DNA of 64,000 nt from Anaerolineae bacterium (lineage in GTDB: Bacteria; Chloroflexota; Anaerolineae; Aggregatilineales; Phototrophicaceae). Position 1 is the first letter of the stretch. Every line of letters starts with the position of its first letter. The stretch is from NCBI GenBank assembly GCA_020849765.1, contig JADLAY010000080.1, positions 60,463 through 124,462 of the forward strand. The letters are read 5' to 3'. Under the pieces are notes generated by a model, which made no database searches, was not told the origin of the DNA, and saw nothing but the letters and a program-made list of their open reading frames with translations. Shown in pieces: positions 9,282-18,237 of the stretch. Made by a program: the position numbers and the translations under genes.

Positions 9282-9327
9282 GAAGCCGAATCAACCGAAT
9301 TCGATACGCTACCTTTCTCAACCAAAA

Positions 9328-9354
9328 TTAGCACTCTCCACCTGAGAGTGCTAA
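9328..9354 (+). promoter_or_regulatory. CIRCE operator (HrcA binding site)
   Basis: TTAGCACTC, a 9-base spacer and GAGTGCTAA match the CIRCE consensus with no mismatches. CIRCE is the binding site of the heat-shock repressor HrcA and normally lies in front of groESL or dnaK operons. Here the next gene, 60 bases downstream on the plus strand, is an MFS transporter. The right arm runs into AAAATG, which could overlap a -10 region. Confidence 0.92.
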
Positions 9355-9413
9355 AATGGGCCATGTACTTTGGGCCAGAGTGACAATTTCATACGGATGT
9401 GAAGGAACGACCC

Positions 9414-10658
9414 ATGCGCTGGACCGGCTTATGGCGTCACGCCGATTTTCTGAAGCTCTGGCTCGGACAAACGATTTCTCTCTTCGGCACGCAGGTCAAA
9501 TTCCTGGCGCTGCCGCTCACCGCCATCCTCGTGCTGGATGCCACGCCCGCGCAGATGGGGCTGCTGACAGCGATTGAGTCGCTCCCGGCGATCTTCATAG
9601 GGCTATTTGTGGGCGTATGGGTGGATCGGCGCCGCCGTCGCCCGATCTTGATCGCGACGGACTTAGGACGGATGCTATTGGTGCTGGTGATTCCGGTCGC
9701 CGCGCTGTTGGGCGTCTTGCGCATCGAAATCCTCTACCTGAGCGCGTTCGGAACCGGTGCGCTGGGATTGGTGTTTGGCGTCGCCTATCAATCGTATCTG
9801 CCCACCCTTGTCGCGCCGACACAGTTGGTCGAAGGCAACAGCAAGCTGGAACTCAGCCGGTCAGGCGCGGAGATCGTCGGCCCTGGGCTGGGTGGACTGC
9901 TGACCCAGTGGTTCACAGCCCCGGTCGCCCTGGTGGCGGATGCGCTCTCATTTGGCGTATCGGCAGTCTCCCTGATGCTGATCCGGGCGCCCGAACCTCA
10001 GCCAGAAATCGGCGAGCGATCCGAATCCATGCTGCGCGCCGCCTGGGACGGCCTGCGCATCGTCTGGAAGCATCCGACGCTGCGCGCGCTGCTCGGCTGC
10101 ATGAGCATGGTCAACCTGTTCAATGCGCTGCTGGAGACGGTCGCTCTCCTGTATATGACCGACAAGCTGGGGCTGGGGCCGGAGCTGATCGGACTGGTTT
10201 TCGCCAGCGGTAGCGTCGGCTTCATGGCCGGCGCGTTGGCCGCAGGGCGCATCACCCGGCGCATCGGTTTGGGGCCAACAGTGATTATAGGCGTTCTGAT
10301 CGCGGCGGCGAGCGACTTTGTGCTGCCCCTGGTGGACGGGTCGGCGCTATTCATCACCGTGATGCTGATTGCGTCACAGCTTTGCTTCGGCTTGGGCATC
10401 ACATTGTACAACGTCGGGCAGGCCAGCCTGCGCCAGGGGATCACGCCCAATCATCTGCGGGGCCGGATGAACGCGACCTTCAGGGTCGCGTCATCGGTGC
10501 TGACACCGATCGGGGCCCTGGTGGGCGGCGCGCTTGGGGGGACGATTGGCTTGCAGGCGACTTTGCTGGTCGCGGCATCCGGCGAAGTGCTGGTGGCCTT
10601 GTGGGCGATATTCTCAGCTATTCGTACCCAGCGCGAACAGCCAGAATCTCTGGATTGA
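9414..10658 (+). CDS. MFS transporter, drug/macrolide efflux type, CIRCE-controlled
   Basis: About 414 aa with twelve predicted transmembrane segments. The loop motif GVWVDRRRRRPILIATDLGR between helices 2 and 3 is the MFS signature A, and the opening RHADFLKLWLGQTISLFG is typical of the enterobactin/macrolide-exporter-like branch (MFS_3). ATG 9414 is preceded by GAAGGA at a good distance; a GTG at 9399 in the same frame would include that site. Substrate cannot be told from sequence. The perfect CIRCE upstream suggests repression by HrcA and induction by heat or protein misfolding. Confidence 0.88.
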   Translation: MRWTGLWRHADFLKLWLGQTISLFGTQVKFLALPLTAILVLDATPAQMGLLTAIESLPAIFIGLFVGVWVDRRRRRPILIATDLGRMLLVLVIPVAALLGVLRIEILYLSAFGTGALGLVFGVAYQSYLPTLVAPTQLVEGNSKLELSRSGAEIVGPGLGGLLTQWFTAPVALVADALSFGVSAVSLMLIRAPEPQPEIGERSESMLRAAWDGLRIVWKHPTLRALLGCMSMVNLFNALLETVALLYMTDKLGLGPELIGLVFASGSVGFMAGALAAGRITRRIGLGPTVIIGVLIAAASDFVLPLVDGSALFITVMLIASQLCFGLGITLYNVGQASLRQGITPNHLRGRMNATFRVASSVLTPIGALVGGALGGTIGLQATLLVAASGEVLVALWAIFSAIRTQREQPESLD

Positions 10659-10747
10659 GAGGAAAAGATTCGCTCGCGACTGTCACAAATCCGCGTCGTC
10701 GTTCGTCCTATCTTGTGTAGATCGTTCGTTACACAGGAGGACTGAAC

Positions 10748-10855
10748 ATGAGCACAACGCTCGCGCGGCAAACGGCGCTGGATCGACTGGCCGTCGGCAC
10801 GGTCGCCAGGATTCACAAAGTGGCGCACGTCCGTGCAAGGCATGTCTGTCCGTAA
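10748..10855 (+). pseudogene. Truncated FeoA-like (SH3-type) small ORF
   Basis: A 35-codon frame begins with ATG 10748, seven bases after a perfect AGGAGG. Its sequence (MSTTLARQTALDRLAVGTVARI then HKVAH) resembles the first strand of FeoA-domain proteins (L-x-x-L-x-x-G-x-x-A-x-I), which are normally about 75 residues long. It stops early at TAA 10853 and nothing matching the missing half was seen in the other frames. It is most likely a decayed FeoA or a short leader; the feoB partner is absent from the window. Confidence 0.45.
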
Positions 10856-10958
10856 TTTTCATGAATTTTTCATAACCTGGAAGGCTTTTGCAAGGTCATT
10901 GACGTAATCTTTGCTATAAGATATGACATGTTCCGTTATGCCTTCTGGAGTGACCATC

Positions 10959-11489
10959 GTGCAGGCGCAGCATCATCTCATCAACCCTGCCAACCGCGCT
11001 TATTTACAGAACCCGCACCTGACCCCTAAGGTCGCCATGGGCCGTAACTGGTTCAGCTACCTGCTGCTCCTGCTGCTGATCGTCGTGGCCGCCGCCGAAG
11101 GCTTCTTCGTGCGCCGCTTCATCGATCATCTGGATGCGCTTGGCGGCGGTGGCATCAAGTGGGGCTTCCGGCTCTTCATGGAGCGCCCGGAGTGGCGTCA
11201 ACTGCTCATCCCTGGGGTTCTCGCCGCCGTGCTGATCGTGCTGATCGTGGCGACCGCCGCCATGTTGGCGCGCAATGGGAACAAGCGCCAGCTCATCCAC
11301 CAGGGCAAGGTCGTCACCGGCAAGCTGATCGCCGTCGACGACAAGTCCGTCACCTACTGGCTGCGCTCGCCGATGACCGGCCTCAACCTGCAGGGCACGC
11401 GCAAGCTCAACGGGCACACCGAGGTGCCCGCCGTCGACGAGCCGGTCGCCGTGCTCTACCTGGACGATCAGACGCACGCGGTGTTGTAG
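10959..11489 (+). CDS. Membrane protein with C-terminal beta-rich domain (DUF3592-like)
   Basis: About 176 aa. Two membrane helices (YLLLLLLIVVAAAEGFFV and LLIPGVLAAVLIVLIVATAA) flank a roughly 30-residue loop, and a C-terminal domain of about 70 residues (GKVVTGKLIAVDDKSVTYWL ... AVLYLDDQTHAVL) has the strand pattern of DUF3592-type domains. GTG 10959 is chosen because GGAG lies 8 bases before it; earlier in-frame ATGs at 10923 and 10938 lack a ribosome site. Function unknown. The 100 bases upstream are AT-rich and probably hold the promoter. Confidence 0.65.
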   Translation: MQAQHHLINPANRAYLQNPHLTPKVAMGRNWFSYLLLLLLIVVAAAEGFFVRRFIDHLDALGGGGIKWGFRLFMERPEWRQLLIPGVLAAVLIVLIVATAAMLARNGNKRQLIHQGKVVTGKLIAVDDKSVTYWLRSPMTGLNLQGTRKLNGHTEVPAVDEPVAVLYLDDQTHAVL

Positions 11490-11719
11490 GCGGCGGTTGG
11501 CGGTTGACTGCCTGCCTGAAGCGTCGCTCGATGCTCGAAGCATCTCGCTGGCCATCTGAAAGCCTCATGAATGAGGCTGTTTTTCAATCCGCACACATTG
11601 ATCTGTCTTGACCAGCCGCCTTCGAGGCGGCTTCTCGATTCCACCAGCCAGACCATTTGAGGGTTTGGCGGACGCCTCTGCACGCCCGCCGCCTCATCCC
11701 CTCGTCACCTGTCTTTCGC

Positions 11720-11743
11720 ACCGAGCACTGAGCACCGAGTACT
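11720..11743. repeat. Heptanucleotide tandem tract (STRR-like)
   Basis: CACCGAG-CACTGAG-CACCGAG-TACT, the same heptamer family as at 1361 and 18103. The surrounding spacer 11490-11836 shows no gene; a short inverted run near 11610-11635 (GCCGCCTTCGAGGCGGC) is a possible terminator hairpin for the upstream gene. Confidence 0.6.
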
Positions 11744-11836
11744 ATCCGCCTCCCCCCACCCCCATCTCCCATGTTCATGCGACGCGTTGCCCGTATAATG
11801 CGTAAAGAGACCTGAGACACGCAGCAAAGGCAGACG

Positions 11837-13879
11837 ATGTCGAAAATCGACACGATGGTCATCGGCCAGTATCGCATCCTGGAGCACGTCGGCCAGGGCG
11901 GCATGGCGACGGTCTACAAAGCCTATCACCCTCGGCTCGACCGCCTGGTCGCCATCAAGATGATCCACCGGCACTTCCTGGACGATGCCAACTTCGTCGC
12001 CCGCTTCGAACGCGAGGCGCAGATCGTCGCCCGGCTGGAGCATCCGAACATCGTCCCGGTCTACGACTTCGCCGAGTATGACGGCCAGCCCTACATCGTC
12101 ATGAAGTTCATCGAAGGCGCCCCGCTCAAGGATGCGCTCGACGAGGGGCCGATCCCGGTGGCGGATGCGCTGCACGTGATGACGCACGTCGCCAGCGCGC
12201 TCGATTACGCGCACAGCAAGGGCGTGCTCCACCGCGACATCAAGCCGAGCAACATCATGCTCGACATGCAAACGACGCCCTACCTGACCGATTTCGGGCT
12301 GGCGCGCATCGTGACCGGCGGCGCGACCACCCTGAGCGCGGACATGCTGATCGGCACGCCCTACTACATGTCGCCGGAGCAGGGTCGCGGCGAGGAAACG
12401 GTCGATCACCGGGCGGACATCTACTCGCTCGGCATCGTCCTCTACGAACTGCTGACCGGCACCGTGCCCTACCGCAGCGGCACGCCCTACGCCATCATCA
12501 ACCAGCACATCACCGAGCCGCTCAAGCCGCCGCGCGACTACAACCCGGACATCCCGCCCGCGGTCGAGGCGGTCATCCTGCGCGCCACGGCCAAAAATCG
12601 CGAGGATCGTTACAACTCGGCGGGCGAGATGCTGGCCGCGCTGCGCCAGAGCCTCGGCGCCGAGGACATGCCGTCGCTGCCGGATGCGCATCCGCTCACG
12701 CAGTCGGTGCTGATCGCGAGCCACGCCCGGCCTGCGCGCCCCGTCACCAACCTGCCGTCGACAGCCTCGGCCCCGGCCATCCCGGCGCCGATCCAGACCG
12801 CAGATCACGCGCAGACACTGCCCAGGCAGCCCGTGAAAGCGCGCCGGGGTCTGCTGCCAACCGTGCTGATGGCGATCGGCGCGTTGGTCGTCGTGCTGCT
12901 CGTGCTGACCGTCGTCACCCGCATCATCCGCAATAACCGCGCCGACGAGATCACGCCGACGCTCGCCACGCTGCCCACACTCGCCGCCGAACCGACCACC
13001 ATCGCCGCCCCGGCCAACACCTACACGACCGCGGATGGCCTGACGCTCTTCATCGTGCCCGAACTCAGCCTCGAAGATGCGCGGGCGCTGGTTCAGGCCG
13101 AGCCGCAGAACCCGGCGGCCTACCTGAGCGTCGTCCGCGCGCTGGCGCTGATGAATGACCTGGCCGCGACCGAGCCCCTGCTCACCACCGGCGCCACCTA
13201 CGCCGAAGACACGATCATGTACATCCTGTCCGCCGCCGTTGCCCTGCACGAGGCGGATCGCGACTGGCTGGCGCTCGTCATCCTGCGCGACAGCCTGACG
13301 CGCCTGCAAGATGCGCCCAACTTCGACGATCTGCGCGAATATGGCGGGCGCTCACTCTACGAGGCGGCGCTGAGCGACCGCGGCGTCGAACTGTACCAGC
13401 TCGCCACCCTGCGCGACCTGCGTGATCTGACCGACGAGAGGCTGCACTCGACTTCACCCATCTACCAGGCGCTCGCCGCCCGTGCGCTGCTCACGATCGA
13501 CCGCACGGCGCTGGCGAACCGTCTGGTCGAGACGGCGCTCAACCGCTCGCCGGGGCTGGCGGAAGCGCAGCTCGTGCTCGGCGAGATCCAGGCGTCGGTC
13601 GGCAATCTGAACGAGGCGCGCCTGCAATGGACGGCTGCGCGCGATGGTTCGTCCTCGCCGGAGTGGGTCAAGGCGCGCGCTCGGCAATTGCTCGAAGAAA
13701 ACGTCGGCGTTGCGAGCGCCGATCCGACGGCAACGTCGAGCACGATGCCCGTCACCAACGTGACGTCGACGCAGCCCGAATTCGCCCCGCCGCCCACGCT
13801 CGCTGCCGGCCAACGCTCTCCGACCCTGCGACCGGGCGAGACGCCGCGCTTCCCGCCACCGCGTCCGGGGCAGCCGTAG
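11837..13879 (+). CDS. PknB-type serine/threonine protein kinase with extracellular TPR-like region
   Basis: 680 aa. The kinase domain (about 11-275) is complete: G-loop GQGGMA (19-23), invariant Lys41 in VAIK, catalytic HRDIKPSN with Asp134, DFG Asp152, and the activation-loop end GTPYYMSPEQ. A Pro/Ala-rich juxtamembrane stretch leads to one transmembrane helix at about 340-361. The outside part (370-620) has helical repeats resembling TPRs (for example ALANRLVETALNRSPGLAEAQLVLG), and the last 60 residues are Pro/Thr-rich. PASTA domains, usual in PknB, are absent, so the ligand is probably not peptidoglycan. It would phosphorylate cytoplasmic targets on Ser/Thr; none is encoded adjacently. 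Confidence 0.93.
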   Translation: MSKIDTMVIGQYRILEHVGQGGMATVYKAYHPRLDRLVAIKMIHRHFLDDANFVARFEREAQIVARLEHPNIVPVYDFAEYDGQPYIVMKFIEGAPLKDALDEGPIPVADALHVMTHVASALDYAHSKGVLHRDIKPSNIMLDMQTTPYLTDFGLARIVTGGATTLSADMLIGTPYYMSPEQGRGEETVDHRADIYSLGIVLYELLTGTVPYRSGTPYAIINQHITEPLKPPRDYNPDIPPAVEAVILRATAKNREDRYNSAGEMLAALRQSLGAEDMPSLPDAHPLTQSVLIASHARPARPVTNLPSTASAPAIPAPIQTADHAQTLPRQPVKARRGLLPTVLMAIGALVVVLLVLTVVTRIIRNNRADEITPTLATLPTLAAEPTTIAAPANTYTTADGLTLFIVPELSLEDARALVQAEPQNPAAYLSVVRALALMNDLAATEPLLTTGATYAEDTIMYILSAAVALHEADRDWLALVILRDSLTRLQDAPNFDDLREYGGRSLYEAALSDRGVELYQLATLRDLRDLTDERLHSTSPIYQALAARALLTIDRTALANRLVETALNRSPGLAEAQLVLGEIQASVGNLNEARLQWTAARDGSSSPEWVKARARQLLEENVGVASADPTATSSTMPVTNVTSTQPEFAPPPTLAAGQRSPTLRPGETPRFPPPRPGQP

Positions 13880-13939
13880 GTCATCCTTGTGAAAGATGGT
13901 TTGATGCCCTTGGATGTGCGAATGGACACGCGCATTGTA

Positions 13940-13995
13940 GTAGGGACGGCATTATTGCCGCCCGTGCATTCGGACGCGATGAATCGCGTCCCTAC
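13940..13995. repeat. Double-palindrome intergenic repeat, family C
   Basis: GTAGGGACGGCATTATTGCCGCCC then GGACGCGATGAATCGCGTCCCTAC; same layout as the copy at 7441, with a decayed first hairpin. It lies between the kinase gene and tpiA. Confidence 0.65.
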
Positions 13996-14117
13996 GGCCC
14001 AGGCGCCATCGTTGTGATTGCGTTGGTCTTGACCGGAATTGCCTGCACGCAGGGTTCGTGTCCGGCGCGCGCCTGCGGTAGAATCCGAGCCTGAACTACG
14101 CACAATTTGGAGTGACT

Positions 14118-14885
14118 ATGCGAACCCCAATCATCGCAGGCAACTGGAAGATGCACAAAACCCTGGACGAGTCCGTCGCCTTCGTCCGTGAACTCGCGCC
14201 GCGGCTGGAGCCGTTCGCGGGCGTCGAGCGCGTCGTCTGCCCGACATTCGTCTCGCTGGCTGCGGCGGCCGATGCCCTGCGCGGCACGCCGATCAAGGTC
14301 GGCGCGCAGAACGTCTCCCACGAGGAGAAGGGCGCCTTCACCTCGCAGATCGCGCCGGACATGCTCGCCGGGCTGGTCGAATACGTCATCATCGGCCATT
14401 CCGAGTGCCGACAGTACCTGGGCGAAACCGACGAACTCATCAACAAGAAGGCGCACGCCGCGCTCAACCACGGTCTCAAGCCGATCATCGCCGTCGGTGA
14501 GAGCCTGCAGCAGCGTGAGGCCGGTGAAGCCCTGCCGTTCGTCGAACGCCAGGTGCGCGCCGCGCTGGCGGACATCAGCGCCGAGCAGATGGCGCAGGTC
14601 GTCATCGCTTACGAGCCAATCTGGGCGATTGGCACCGGGCTCAATGCCAGCGTCGCCGACGCCGCCGAAGTCTGCGGCCACATCCGCAGTATCGTGCGCG
14701 ATATCTACGGCGATGCCGTCGCCGGGGCCCTGCGCATCCAGTACGGCGGCAGCGTCAAGCCCGGCAACATGCTCGACTACATGGGCGCGGAAGACATCGA
14801 CGGCGCGCTCGTCGGCGGCGCCTCACTCAAGGTCGACGACTTCACGACGCTGGTCGAACTCGCGGCTCAGGCCAAGGGCGTCTAG
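14118..14885 (+). CDS. tpiA: Triosephosphate isomerase
   Basis: 255 aa. Catalytic residues are all visible: Asn9 and Lys11 in GNWKMHKT, His94 in IIGHSEC and Glu166 in AYEPIWAIGTG; the phosphate-binding YGGSV and GALVGGASL are also present. It interconverts glyceraldehyde 3-phosphate and dihydroxyacetone phosphate. ATG 14118 follows TTGGAG and gives the standard N-terminus; a GTG at 14112 would add two residues. Although gap and pgk are 9 kb upstream, tpiA is not in that operon. The next gene begins 39 bases downstream on the same strand. Confidence 0.97.
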   Translation: MRTPIIAGNWKMHKTLDESVAFVRELAPRLEPFAGVERVVCPTFVSLAAAADALRGTPIKVGAQNVSHEEKGAFTSQIAPDMLAGLVEYVIIGHSECRQYLGETDELINKKAHAALNHGLKPIIAVGESLQQREAGEALPFVERQVRAALADISAEQMAQVVIAYEPIWAIGTGLNASVADAAEVCGHIRSIVRDIYGDAVAGALRIQYGGSVKPGNMLDYMGAEDIDGALVGGASLKVDDFTTLVELAAQAKGV

Positions 14886-14924
14886 CTTGAACAGCCCGGC
14901 ACGATCTTCACGGCGCGGCAGCCC

Positions 14925-16811
14925 ATGACTCCCGGTGGGACAGGCGCCGCCGTCGCCAGTGCGCTCGATTTCATCGGGCCGTTTATCGTGGCCGGGCTCT
15001 TGCTCTATGCCCTGGGCCGGATGCGCCGCTATCTCTACGAGCACATCTTCAAGGTCGGCTGGCTGCTGACCAAGAACCTGCGCACGACGACCATCCTGTT
15101 CTACGTCTTCTTCCTGCCCGGCCTGCTCGTCTACGAGTTCGTCTACTGGCTGGCGGCGGGCTTCCTCGACGTGCGAGCGGAACGCGCCATCACCTGGCCG
15201 GAAGCGCAGCAAATTGCCGAACTGCGCCTCAACTTCGTCAAGCTGGCCAAGGCGGCGGGCGCCTTCCGCACTGCGGTCATCACGATCGCGCCGTTCATCA
15301 CCGGCACCCTGCTGATCTGGCTGGTGGCGCATGACATCCTCGGCGTCAGCGCCTTCGCCGACCGCCTGCAGACGGATGGGGTGAGCGACCTCGGCGGCGC
15401 CATCGAGCAGCTCTTTTCCGCGCCGGATTTCTTCCTCTGGGTCTATATCCTGTTCACCATCGGCAACACGATGATGCCGCACTGGTCGGACTTGCGCGGC
15501 GCGCGCATTGTCCTGATCGTGCTCGGCGTCGCCCTCGTCATCATGCTCGCGCTCGGCGTCGGCACGGACATCATCCGCGAGACGATCGTCACGCCGCTGA
15601 TCGAGGCGGTCAACCTCGTCTCGACCGTCTTCGCCATCACGCTTGGCGTCAACCTGATCATGACCGCCCTGCTCGGCCTGGCCGAGTCGATCATCGAGCG
15701 CATCACCGGCGACAGCGCCACCTACCAGAATGGCAAGCTGGTCGCCATGACGCGGGCCGAAGTCCAGGTCTTCAAGCGTGAGCAGGCCGAACGCGAAGCC
15801 ACCGCGCGCAAACGCCAGCAGGAACGGCAGAAACGCGCGGCATCCGGCCCGCCGAGCATCTACCGGATGCCGCTGCCGATCCCCGGCTCACCCGGCCGCG
15901 AGATGCGCGCGGCGCCGGAGAGCGTCAGCGTGCGCCGCGACGACTCGCACAGCCTCGGCCCCGGTGCCCCCGGCCTGCCCGCCCAGACGATGCCGCCCGC
16001 GCCGCCACCGTCGTCGTTGACCCAACCCGGCCACCCGCGGCCGCAACCCGGCCCGCCGACGCCCGGCTCGCCCGCCACGCGCCCGATCGAGCGGCAGCCC
16101 GGCCAGGGCAGCGAGCAAGGCGATCAGCAGACGCGCCCGCAGCCCGCGCGCCCCTTGATGCCCGCCGCCAACCGTCCACAGCCGACCCAAATGCCGAATC
16201 GCGGCGAGGGGGAGCAAAGCGCTTCACAACCGCAGCGTCCCGCGCCCTATCGCCCGACGACGCCGACCACCCCACAGCGAACAACTTCAGCGCCCGGCAC
16301 CTTCCGTCGCCCAGACAACGATGAAGACGACGAGGCAGATGAGGCCAAGGCCCAACCGCAGCGTCCCGCGCCCTATCGCGCACCAACGCCGACCACCCCG
16401 CAGCGGACAGCCTCAGCGCTCGGCGCCTTCCGAGACGACGATGATGAGGACGAAGACGACGAGGCAGACGAAGCTAAAGCAATGCCGCAGCGTCCGGCGC
16501 CTTATCGCCCACCTACGACGACCGGCCCGCAGCGGACAGCCTCAGCGCTCGGCGCCTTCCGCGACGACGACGATGAAGAGGAAGATGAAGACGACGAGGC
16601 GGACGAGGCCCTTGGCGCCTTCCGCGACGATGATGAAGAGGAAGACGACGAAGCGGACGAGGCTAAGGCACTTCCACAGCGTCCCGCGCCCTATCGCTCG
16701 CCGACACCGCTGTCGCCACAGCGCACGTCATCGGCGCTGGATGCATTCCTCGACGACGACGATGAGGATGAAGACGACGACGACTTGACTGACGAACCCG
16801 GTCGACCCTGA
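14925..16811 (+). CDS. Multi-pass membrane protein with acidic/proline tandem-repeat C-terminus
   Basis: 628 aa, family not recognised. The first 270 residues hold about six hydrophobic segments (FIGPFIVAGLLLYALG, TTILFYVFFLPGLLVYEFVY, FITGTLLIWLVAHDILG, FFLWVYILFTIGNTMM, IVLIVLGVALVIMLALGVG, VFAITLGVNLIMTALLG). Then comes a basic Arg/Glu-rich helix, a roughly 130-residue Pro/Gln-rich linker, and four imperfect repeats of about 42 residues, each with PQRPAPYR, a Thr/Pro stretch, QRT(A/T/S)SA and FRDDDDEDEDDEADEA. The tail is almost surely disordered and strongly negative and probably lies in the cytoplasm. It follows tpiA closely; the start at 14925 lacks a clear ribosome site, so translation coupling or a slightly different start is possible. 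Confidence 0.75.
   Translation: MTPGGTGAAVASALDFIGPFIVAGLLLYALGRMRRYLYEHIFKVGWLLTKNLRTTTILFYVFFLPGLLVYEFVYWLAAGFLDVRAERAITWPEAQQIAELRLNFVKLAKAAGAFRTAVITIAPFITGTLLIWLVAHDILGVSAFADRLQTDGVSDLGGAIEQLFSAPDFFLWVYILFTIGNTMMPHWSDLRGARIVLIVLGVALVIMLALGVGTDIIRETIVTPLIEAVNLVSTVFAITLGVNLIMTALLGLAESIIERITGDSATYQNGKLVAMTRAEVQVFKREQAEREATARKRQQERQKRAASGPPSIYRMPLPIPGSPGREMRAAPESVSVRRDDSHSLGPGAPGLPAQTMPPAPPPSSLTQPGHPRPQPGPPTPGSPATRPIERQPGQGSEQGDQQTRPQPARPLMPAANRPQPTQMPNRGEGEQSASQPQRPAPYRPTTPTTPQRTTSAPGTFRRPDNDEDDEADEAKAQPQRPAPYRAPTPTTPQRTASALGAFRDDDDEDEDDEADEAKAMPQRPAPYRPPTTTGPQRTASALGAFRDDDDEEEDEDDEADEALGAFRDDDEEEDDEADEAKALPQRPAPYRSPTPLSPQRTSSALDAFLDDDDEDEDDDDLTDEPGRP
16228..16806 (+). repeat. In-frame coding tandem repeat (about 126 bp units)
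   Basis: Four units start near 16228, 16354, 16480 and 16669, each beginning with codons for PQRPAPYR. The third unit is longer because of an internal duplication of the LGAFRDDD-DEADEA block. All length differences keep the frame, so the region can expand or contract without breaking the protein. Confidence 0.85.
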
Positions 16812-16832
16812 TCTGCTGATAGGCAACACACG

Positions 16833-17897
16833 ATGCAGCGAACCACCCTCTACCCCATGATCCAGGCCCTGGCAGCGGCACTGCTGTTTGGCGCAAGTGC
16901 CCCGCTGGCCAAGCTGCTGCTCGGCGAGATCGCGCCGACGACGCTGGCCGCCCTGCTCTATCTCGGCAGCGGGACGGGCATCCTGCTCTACAAGCTACTG
17001 ACCGGAACGCGCCAGACGGACGCCGAGGCGGGCATCACGCGCCCGGATCTGCCGTGGCTGGCCGGGGCGGTCATCGCCGGGGGCATCGTCGCGCCGATTC
17101 TGCTGCTCTTCAGCCTGCAAGACACGCCCGCCTCGACCGCCTCACTCCTGCTCAACTTCGAGGGCGTGGCGACGGCGACGATTGCCGCGTTCGTCTTCGG
17201 CGAGGCCGTCAGCCGCCGTGCGCTGCTCGCGATGGGGCTGGTCACGCTCGCCAGCATCCTTCTCTCGTGGAACGCCCAGGCGCAGTGGGGCTTCTCGCTC
17301 GGCGCGCTCGGCATCCTCGGCGCCTGCGTGCTCTGGGGGGTGGATAACAACCTGACGCGCAACATCTCGGCCAAAGATCCGCTGGCGATCGTGCTGGTCA
17401 AGGGCCTGGGCGCGGGGACGTTCTCGCTCGTGCTGACGTTGGCGCTCGGCAATCCGCTGCCGTCGCTGCCGGTCGCGCTCGGCGCGCTGCTGCTCGGCAG
17501 CCTGAGCTATGGCTTCAGCATCGTCCTCTTCATCCGGGCGATGCGCGGGCTGGGCGCCGTGCGCACGAGCGCCCTCTACGGCACGGCGCCGCTGGCCGGG
17601 GTCATTCTGTCGTTCCTGCTCCTGCACGAGTCGCTGACGGCAGCCTTCGTCATCGCCCTGCCGCTGATGGCGATCGCCGCCGTCCTGCTGATCGACGAGC
17701 ACCATCAGCACCGGCACATGCACGCGGCGGTCACGCACGATCATCGCCACAGCCACGACGACGGCCATCACAATCACGATCACCCCGGCATGACCGATCG
17801 CAGCCTGACTCACGCGCACACCCATCATCACGATGCGCTGGAGCACGAGCACGTCCACCTGCCGGACATCCATCACCGCCACACGCACGAGGCGTAA
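16833..17897 (+). CDS. DMT (EamA) transporter with His-rich C-terminal tail
   Basis: 354 aa with ten hydrophobic segments and two EamA repeats, as in drug/metabolite exporters (ALLFGASAPLAKLLLGEIAP at the start of repeat one; WGVDNNLTRNISAKDP at the start of repeat two). After the tenth helix, from about residue 288, lies a 65-residue tail with dense His and Asp (DEHHQHRHMHAAVTHDHRHS, HDDGHHNHDH, HTHHHDALEHEHVHLPD). Such tails bind transition metals, so the carrier may export or sense zinc, nickel or cobalt; EamA homologues with this tail are usually unassigned. It follows the previous gene by 21 bases on the same strand. Confidence 0.88.
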   Translation: MQRTTLYPMIQALAAALLFGASAPLAKLLLGEIAPTTLAALLYLGSGTGILLYKLLTGTRQTDAEAGITRPDLPWLAGAVIAGGIVAPILLLFSLQDTPASTASLLLNFEGVATATIAAFVFGEAVSRRALLAMGLVTLASILLSWNAQAQWGFSLGALGILGACVLWGVDNNLTRNISAKDPLAIVLVKGLGAGTFSLVLTLALGNPLPSLPVALGALLLGSLSYGFSIVLFIRAMRGLGAVRTSALYGTAPLAGVILSFLLLHESLTAAFVIALPLMAIAAVLLIDEHHQHRHMHAAVTHDHRHSHDDGHHNHDHPGMTDRSLTHAHTHHHDALEHEHVHLPDIHHRHTHEA

Positions 17898-17962
17898 TGC
17901 AGGTGGCGTTGGCCGGTGGCTTGCCCCGTCGGCCCGCCCAGATCAAACGAAGACGCAGCGCG

Positions 17963-17985
17963 GAGCGCATCGTGATGCGCCCCTA
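17963..17985. repeat. Palindromic intergenic repeat, family C
   Basis: AGCGCATCG-TGATGCGCCCCTAC, a short copy matching those at 460 and 36180. Confidence 0.55.
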
Positions 17986-18038
17986 CACGGAACGCGCCTG
18001 CGTCGTCGCGTTGAACCTCATCATTTCCCTTGCATCGT

Positions 18039-18126
18039 GAACTGTGAATCGCGCACCGTGAACCCGAAACTCATCACTCATACCTCGTCACTCATCACCT
18101 ATCTGAGTACCGAGCACTGAGCACCA
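18039..18126. repeat. Heptanucleotide short tandem repeat tract, longest copy
   Basis: Three different heptamer runs follow one another: GTGAACT-GTGAATC-...-GTGAACC, then CTCATCA-CTCATAC-CTCGTCA-CTCATCA, then CTGAGTA-CCGAGCA-CTGAGCA. This fills the middle of the 17898-18237 spacer, which has no gene; the last 40 bases hold the ribosome site of the next gene. Confidence 0.75.
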
Positions 18127-18237
18127 CATTCCCTTAGGCCAGATGAACCATGCCGAAATCCGACGGTCGACCATTCTGCGGACGCGCGCGCCGGGGTATC
18201 GTGGAGAAGTTAGTCGCAGAACCTGAGGAGGTTTCTG

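Noticed and set aside
11705..13309. Minus-strand open frame of 534 codons
   Set aside because: Antisense to the Ser/Thr kinase, whose catalytic motifs are intact.
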